Assembly (NCBI GenBank): GCA_023432855.1 | Contig: JAEZEZ010000034.1 | Location: 1-8,748 of the forward strand | DNA from: Pseudomonadota bacterium | GTDB lineage: Bacteria; Pseudomonadota; Alphaproteobacteria; Caulobacterales; Caulobacteraceae | Direction of reading: 5' to 3' | DNA: 8,748 bases | Made by a program: the position numbers and the translations under genes | Notes under the pieces: generated by a model | The model's input: only the letters and a program-made list of their open reading frames with translations | What the model was told of the DNA's origin: nothing | Databases searched by the model: none | Shown here: piece by piece, positions 6,414-8,748 of the stretch | How the letters are laid out: the number at the start of each line of letters is the position of its first letter | Numbering within the stretch: position 1 is the stretch's first letter

Positions 6414-6442
6414 ACATTACGGCGAATTACGTTACCGGCGAA
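6414..6442 (-). promoter_or_regulatory. Candidate trmFO promoter
   Basis: On the minus strand TTCGCC (6442-6437), 17 bases, then TAATGT (6419-6414), about 60 bases upstream of the trmFO ATG. Both elements are parts of the direct repeat in this stretch. The match to consensus is partial, but the spacing is ideal and there is no better candidate in the leader. Confidence 0.3.
6414..6442. repeat. Two imperfect direct repeats ACRTTAC(C)GGCGAA
   Basis: The copy at 6414-6426 (ACATTACGGCGAA) and the copy at 6429-6442 (ACGTTACCGGCGAA) start 15 bases apart and differ by one substitution and one inserted C. A third TTAC lies between them (6427-6430). The arrangement, about one and a half helical turns apart and across the trmFO promoter candidate, is compatible with a transcription-factor site; no known regulator motif is recognised. 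Confidence 0.5.
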
Positions 6443-6460
6443 CGGTCGGGAGACTATGGT
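6432..6460 (+). promoter_or_regulatory. Candidate rightward promoter inside the divergent region
   Basis: TTACCG (6432-6437), 17 bases, then TATGGT (6455-6460). The -10 context CTATGGTCCC (6454-6463) is identical over ten bases to that before the PuuD-like gene at 3525-3534. If used, it would give a leader of about 250 bases for the membrane-protein pair, or express the small ORF at 6508. The -35 match is poor. Confidence 0.25.
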
Positions 6461-6507
6461 CCCCTTGGGCTGAAAGGGTCGCGACGGCGCGGCCGAGAGG
6501 GCGGACA

Positions 6508-6684
6508 ATGGGCACGCGGCCGGCGCGGCGGCGTCCGGGAGGACGCGCCGCCACTGCGAGTGCGAGGCGGATTGCGCCGCGCCTGTGGGGCGAACCCGAT
6601 TGCTCCGGGGTGTGGAGCACGGTTTCCTCCAGACGATTTTCGGACGAATGGCGGCGGATTCCGCTGCGGGCGATTGCGGGCTAG
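6508..6684 (+). CDS. Doubtful 58-residue Arg-rich small ORF
   Basis: An ATG at 6508 is preceded six bases upstream by GAGAGGG (6495-6501) and lies about 48 bases after a -10-like TATGGT. The predicted peptide is very basic (about a quarter Arg), has one Cys and no membrane segment, and resembles nothing I know. Against it, third codon positions are clearly less GC-biased (about three quarters G/C) than in neighbouring genes, and its stop TAG overlaps the -10-like element of the next gene. It may simply be chance open frame in GC-rich leader DNA. Confidence 0.15.
   Translation: MGTRPARRRPGGRAATASARRIAPRLWGEPDCSGVWSTVSSRRFSDEWRRIPLRAIAG
6527..6552 (+). other. GC-rich hairpin in the leader
   Basis: GCGTCC (6531-6536) pairs with GGACGC (6541-6546) around a GGGA tetraloop; the stem can extend by GGCG/CGCC with a two-base bulge. 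No T-tract follows, so it is not an intrinsic terminator. If transcribed it would sit in the leader of the membrane-protein pair. It may be incidental to high GC content. Confidence 0.3.
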
Positions 6685-6687
6685 AGT
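6680..6687 (+). promoter_or_regulatory. -10-like element for the membrane-protein pair
   Basis: GCTAGAGT matches the first six informative positions of the Caulobacter-type -10 consensus GCTANAWC and lies 33 bases before the ATG at 6721, which suits a short leader. The region where a -35 should be (about 6659-6665, TTCCGCT) fits poorly. Confidence 0.3.
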
Positions 6688-6720
6688 GCGTTAACCACAG
6701 GGGCACAGGGGGTGCGTTCC

Positions 6721-7704
6721 ATGGCTAGGTTCTCCATCGGCGAGGCATACGGCGAGGGCTTTCGCCTCATCGCGCGCAAGCCGCTTCCGGTCCTCGTCTG
6801 GGGGCTCGTCTACTTCATCCTGCGCGGACTGCCGTTCGCGTTGATGATGCTGCTGTTCGGGCCGCACATCGTGGACGTCTACGCCGACTTCATCGCCTCG
6901 GCGATGAGGGGCGACAGCGAGCCCGACATGCAGCGGCTGGTCGAGCTCAGCACCCAGATGCAGCTCATCAGCCTGCTGGACATGGTCCTGCCCGTCGTCG
7001 CGGCCGCGATCATCAACGCCGCCATCTACCGCGCCGTGCTGCGCCCCGAGGATGGCGGCTTCCTGCACATGAAGCTCGGCATGGACGAGGTGTGGCAGGG
7101 CCTGCTGTTCGTATGCGTGCTCATCCTCTTCTTCATCCTGGCGTTCGTCGTCGCGCTCGGCGCGGCGGCCCTGATCGCGGCGGTCTTCTTCATCGGCGAG
7201 GGCATGGGCTCTCCCGGGGGCGGCTGGATCAAGGGCCTCGGCATCACTGCCATCGTGGTCGCGGCCATCGTCGGCCTCATCTGGGTCGGCCTGCGCTTCT
7301 CGATGGCGGGGCCGGCGACCTTCGACAACCGCACCTTCCAGCTGTTCGAGTCCTGGACCCTGACCAAGGGGCAGGCCTGGCCGCTGTTCGGCCTGGCGCT
7401 GCTGCTCGCCATCACCCTGCTGGCGATCCAGTTGGTGCTGAGCGCGGCCTTCCTCGCCGCCTTCCTTGCGGCCGGGTCCATCGAGGCCCTGTCGCCGGAG
7501 GCGATGGAGGCCTTCTTCGCCCAGCCGGTCGAGACCTGGCTGGCCCAGGCCACGCCGTGGATGATCGGCGTCACCCTGATCAGCGCCCTGCTGACTGGAG
7601 CGCTCTACGTCATCTGGAGCGCGCCCTGGGCCCGGGCCTACAGCCAGCTCGCCGCGCGCCTGCGTCCGGCCGCTGACGCGCCGCTCCCCGAAGGGGAGAT
7701 CTGA
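6721..7704 (+). CDS. Polytopic membrane protein, GPDP-phosphodiesterase membrane-domain-like (first paralogue)
   Basis: This 327-residue integral membrane protein has about six hydrophobic segments (24-47, 83-107, 125-158, 172-193, 219-252 and 278-300) and a short Pro-containing cytoplasmic tail. Its style recalls the 'glycerophosphoryl diester phosphodiesterase membrane domain' proteins common in Caulobacterales. No phosphodiesterase catalytic domain is present, so the name should not be read as an activity. It shares RAVLRPED.GF..KLG.DE (104-123) and a later block SW.LT....WPL (211-222) with the next gene, so the two are paralogues. The ATG at 6721 is preferred over an in-frame GTG at 6712 because AGGGGG (6707-6712) is eight bases ahead of it. 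It is followed after one base by the second paralogue. Function is unknown; a transport or lipid-linked envelope role is only a guess. Confidence 0.88.
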   Translation: MARFSIGEAYGEGFRLIARKPLPVLVWGLVYFILRGLPFALMMLLFGPHIVDVYADFIASAMRGDSEPDMQRLVELSTQMQLISLLDMVLPVVAAAIINAAIYRAVLRPEDGGFLHMKLGMDEVWQGLLFVCVLILFFILAFVVALGAAALIAAVFFIGEGMGSPGGGWIKGLGITAIVVAAIVGLIWVGLRFSMAGPATFDNRTFQLFESWTLTKGQAWPLFGLALLLAITLLAIQLVLSAAFLAAFLAAGSIEALSPEAMEAFFAQPVETWLAQATPWMIGVTLISALLTGALYVIWSAPWARAYSQLAARLRPAADAPLPEGEI

Positions 7705-7705
7705 G

Positions 7706-8748
7706 ATGGCGTTCTCCGCTACGCACGCCGCCTTCGAGGGCGGGCGCCTGCTGGGACGCAGGCCGGTGTCCATCCTCCTCGGCTGGCCGCTGTTCTACGC
7801 CGTCGCCTACGGCATTCTCGTCGGCCTCGTGATGCTCACCCTGGGCGCCACCATGCTCGGCGAGATCCTGCAGGAACACGACCGGGTCATCGAGGACCCT
7901 GCCGAGGTCTGGCAGTTCATGGCCGGCCTGGGCCTCACCGGGGTGATCCTGGTGGGGGGCCTTCTGCTCATTTCTGCGATCCAGCTGGCGGCCGTCTTCC
8001 GAGCCGTCCTGCGGCCCGAAGACCGCGGCTTCGCCTATCTGAAGCTCGGCGGCGACGAATTGCTGCAACTGGTGCTGATGGTCATCATCACCCTGTTCTT
8101 CATGGTGGTGGTCGGAGGCCTGTCCATCGGCCTGGTCGTGGGCCTGAAGTACGCCGACCTCGGAACGGCGGCCACCGTGCCGCTGGCCATCACCGGCGGT
8201 CTGATCATCCTCTGCCTCGCGATCTGGCTGTCGGTCCGCCTGTCGCTGGCGCCGGCCATGACCTTCGCGCAGCGCAGGCTCCGCTTCTTCGGGTCGTGGA
8301 AGCTGACCCGCCGCCGCTTCTGGCCGCTGGTCGGGATGTACCTGCTGGCCTTCGTTCTCTGCATCGTCGCCTATGTCATCGGCGAGCTCATCGCCAACGC
8401 CATCGTCGCCGGCGCCGGGCTGAGCATTCACGAGTTCGTCTCCGACGGCGAGTTCGACCTGAGCAACATCGGCATGCCGATCATCGCCGCGGGCGCGGGC
8501 GCCATCCTCGTCTGGCTCGTGTCGAGCGCCGTCCAGATGGCGCTGTTCTACGCGCCTCAGGCCGCGGCCTACCGGGACATCATGGCCGAGCGGAACCCGC
8601 CGCCCGCGCCCGAGTACGACGCGCCGCCCCCGTCCGAAGGCCCCATCGATCCGCTCACCGGAGCCGCGCTCGCAGGCGCGGCGGTGGCGGGCGCCACGGC
8701 GGCGGCCGTCCATGCCCATGCGGCCGACGAGGCGGAAACGGCCGCGGC
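7706..8748 (+). CDS. Polytopic membrane protein, second paralogue, 3' end outside window
   Basis: The frame is open from the ATG at 7706 to the right edge (347 residues seen), so the gene is truncated by the window, not broken. It has about six hydrophobic segments (22-50, 73-99, 119-146, 156-181, 206-236 and 256-284), and shares with the preceding protein the blocks FRAVLRPEDRGFAYLKLGGDE (split at 98-118) and SWKLTRRRFWPL (197-208). A tail without membrane character follows: Pro-rich (298-316), then almost all Ala/Gly/His (317-347). The ribosome site AAGGGGAG (7691-7698) lies inside the last codons of the first paralogue, and only one base separates stop and start, indicating translational coupling. 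The two proteins probably act together, perhaps as a heteromer (inference). Function is unknown. Confidence 0.88.
   Translation, partial: MAFSATHAAFEGGRLLGRRPVSILLGWPLFYAVAYGILVGLVMLTLGATMLGEILQEHDRVIEDPAEVWQFMAGLGLTGVILVGGLLLISAIQLAAVFRAVLRPEDRGFAYLKLGGDELLQLVLMVIITLFFMVVVGGLSIGLVVGLKYADLGTAATVPLAITGGLIILCLAIWLSVRLSLAPAMTFAQRRLRFFGSWKLTRRRFWPLVGMYLLAFVLCIVAYVIGELIANAIVAGAGLSIHEFVSDGEFDLSNIGMPIIAAGAGAILVWLVSSAVQMALFYAPQAAAYRDIMAERNPPPAPEYDAPPPSEGPIDPLTGAALAGAAVAGATAAAVHAHAADEAETAA

Larger units (their letters stand above)
6354..6720. other. 367-base divergent intergenic region
   Basis: This is the only gap above 300 bases. From left to right it holds the trmFO leader (6354 to about 6410), a pair of imperfect direct repeats with overlapping promoter-like elements on both strands (6414-6460), a possible 58-codon ORF (6508-6684), a GC-rich hairpin (6527-6552), and a -10-like GCTAGAGT (6680-6687) before the membrane-protein pair. 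Nothing here matches a tRNA or an RNA family I recognise. Confidence 0.7.

Noticed and set aside
6712..6720. GTG at 6712 as start of the first membrane paralogue
   Set aside because: It overlaps the AGGGGG ribosome site that is correctly spaced for ATG 6721.
6691..8719. Long minus-strand open frames (6691-7773 and 7610-8719) opposite the two membrane proteins
   Set aside because: Same antisense artefact: hydrophilic His/Gln/Asp-rich products opposite clear transmembrane coding sequence with ribosome sites.
1..8748. CRISPR array, insertion sequence, prophage, tRNA/rRNA or defence/toxin-antitoxin genes
   Set aside because: No regular direct-repeat arrays, terminal inverted repeats with transposase, integrase, cloverleaf-like segments or toxin/antitoxin-like pairs were seen; composition is uniform across the window apart from the intergenic gap.

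Overview
The window is high-GC DNA (roughly two thirds G+C, with strong G/C preference at third codon positions) whose gene content and order suggest an alphaproteobacterium of the Caulobacterales (Caulobacter/Phenylobacterium/Brevundimonas type). This placement is inferred from synteny and protein style; no rRNA or other marker is present to fix the genus. No tRNA, rRNA, CRISPR array, insertion sequence or phage gene is visible, and this is essentially a housekeeping region.

Layout. (1) Bases 1-459 hold the 3' end of a LytM/M23-domain cell-wall protein, probably DipM-like, with a degenerate zinc site. (2) Bases 552-3491 hold the accessory Sec translocase operon yajC-secD-secF, preceded by a candidate promoter. 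(3) Bases 3569-4192 hold a small four- or five-pass membrane protein resembling the membrane half of PuuD-type urate hydroxylase, closed by a near-perfect rho-independent terminator at 4214-4238. (4) Bases 4249-4959 hold a short squalene/phytoene-synthase-fold protein that lacks the catalytic aspartate motifs and resembles the mitochondrial complex I assembly factor NDUFAF6. (5) Bases 4962-6353, on the minus strand, hold trmFO, encoding the folate/FAD-dependent tRNA uracil-54 methyltransferase; its stop codon is two bases from the previous gene's stop codon. (6) Bases 6354-6720 are a 367-base divergent intergenic region with candidate promoters on both strands, a pair of imperfect direct repeats and a doubtful 58-codon ORF. 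(7) Bases 6721-8748 hold two tandem, paralogous polytopic membrane proteins of the 'glycerophosphoryl diester phosphodiesterase membrane domain' type. The second runs off the right edge.

How the genes relate. The left part concerns the cell envelope: septal peptidoglycan regulation, then proton-driven late steps of Sec export. The middle genes have separate housekeeping roles: tRNA modification and a probable respiratory-assembly or isoprenoid-fold protein. The right-hand pair is of unknown function, but the two genes are one base apart and probably translationally coupled.

I found no convincing new multi-gene system. The most interesting points are the degenerate LytM site, the aspartate-less phytoene-synthase homologue, a promoter-like element next to the terminator at 4205-4238 with no Shine-Dalgarno before the following gene, and the organised divergent intergenic region upstream of trmFO.
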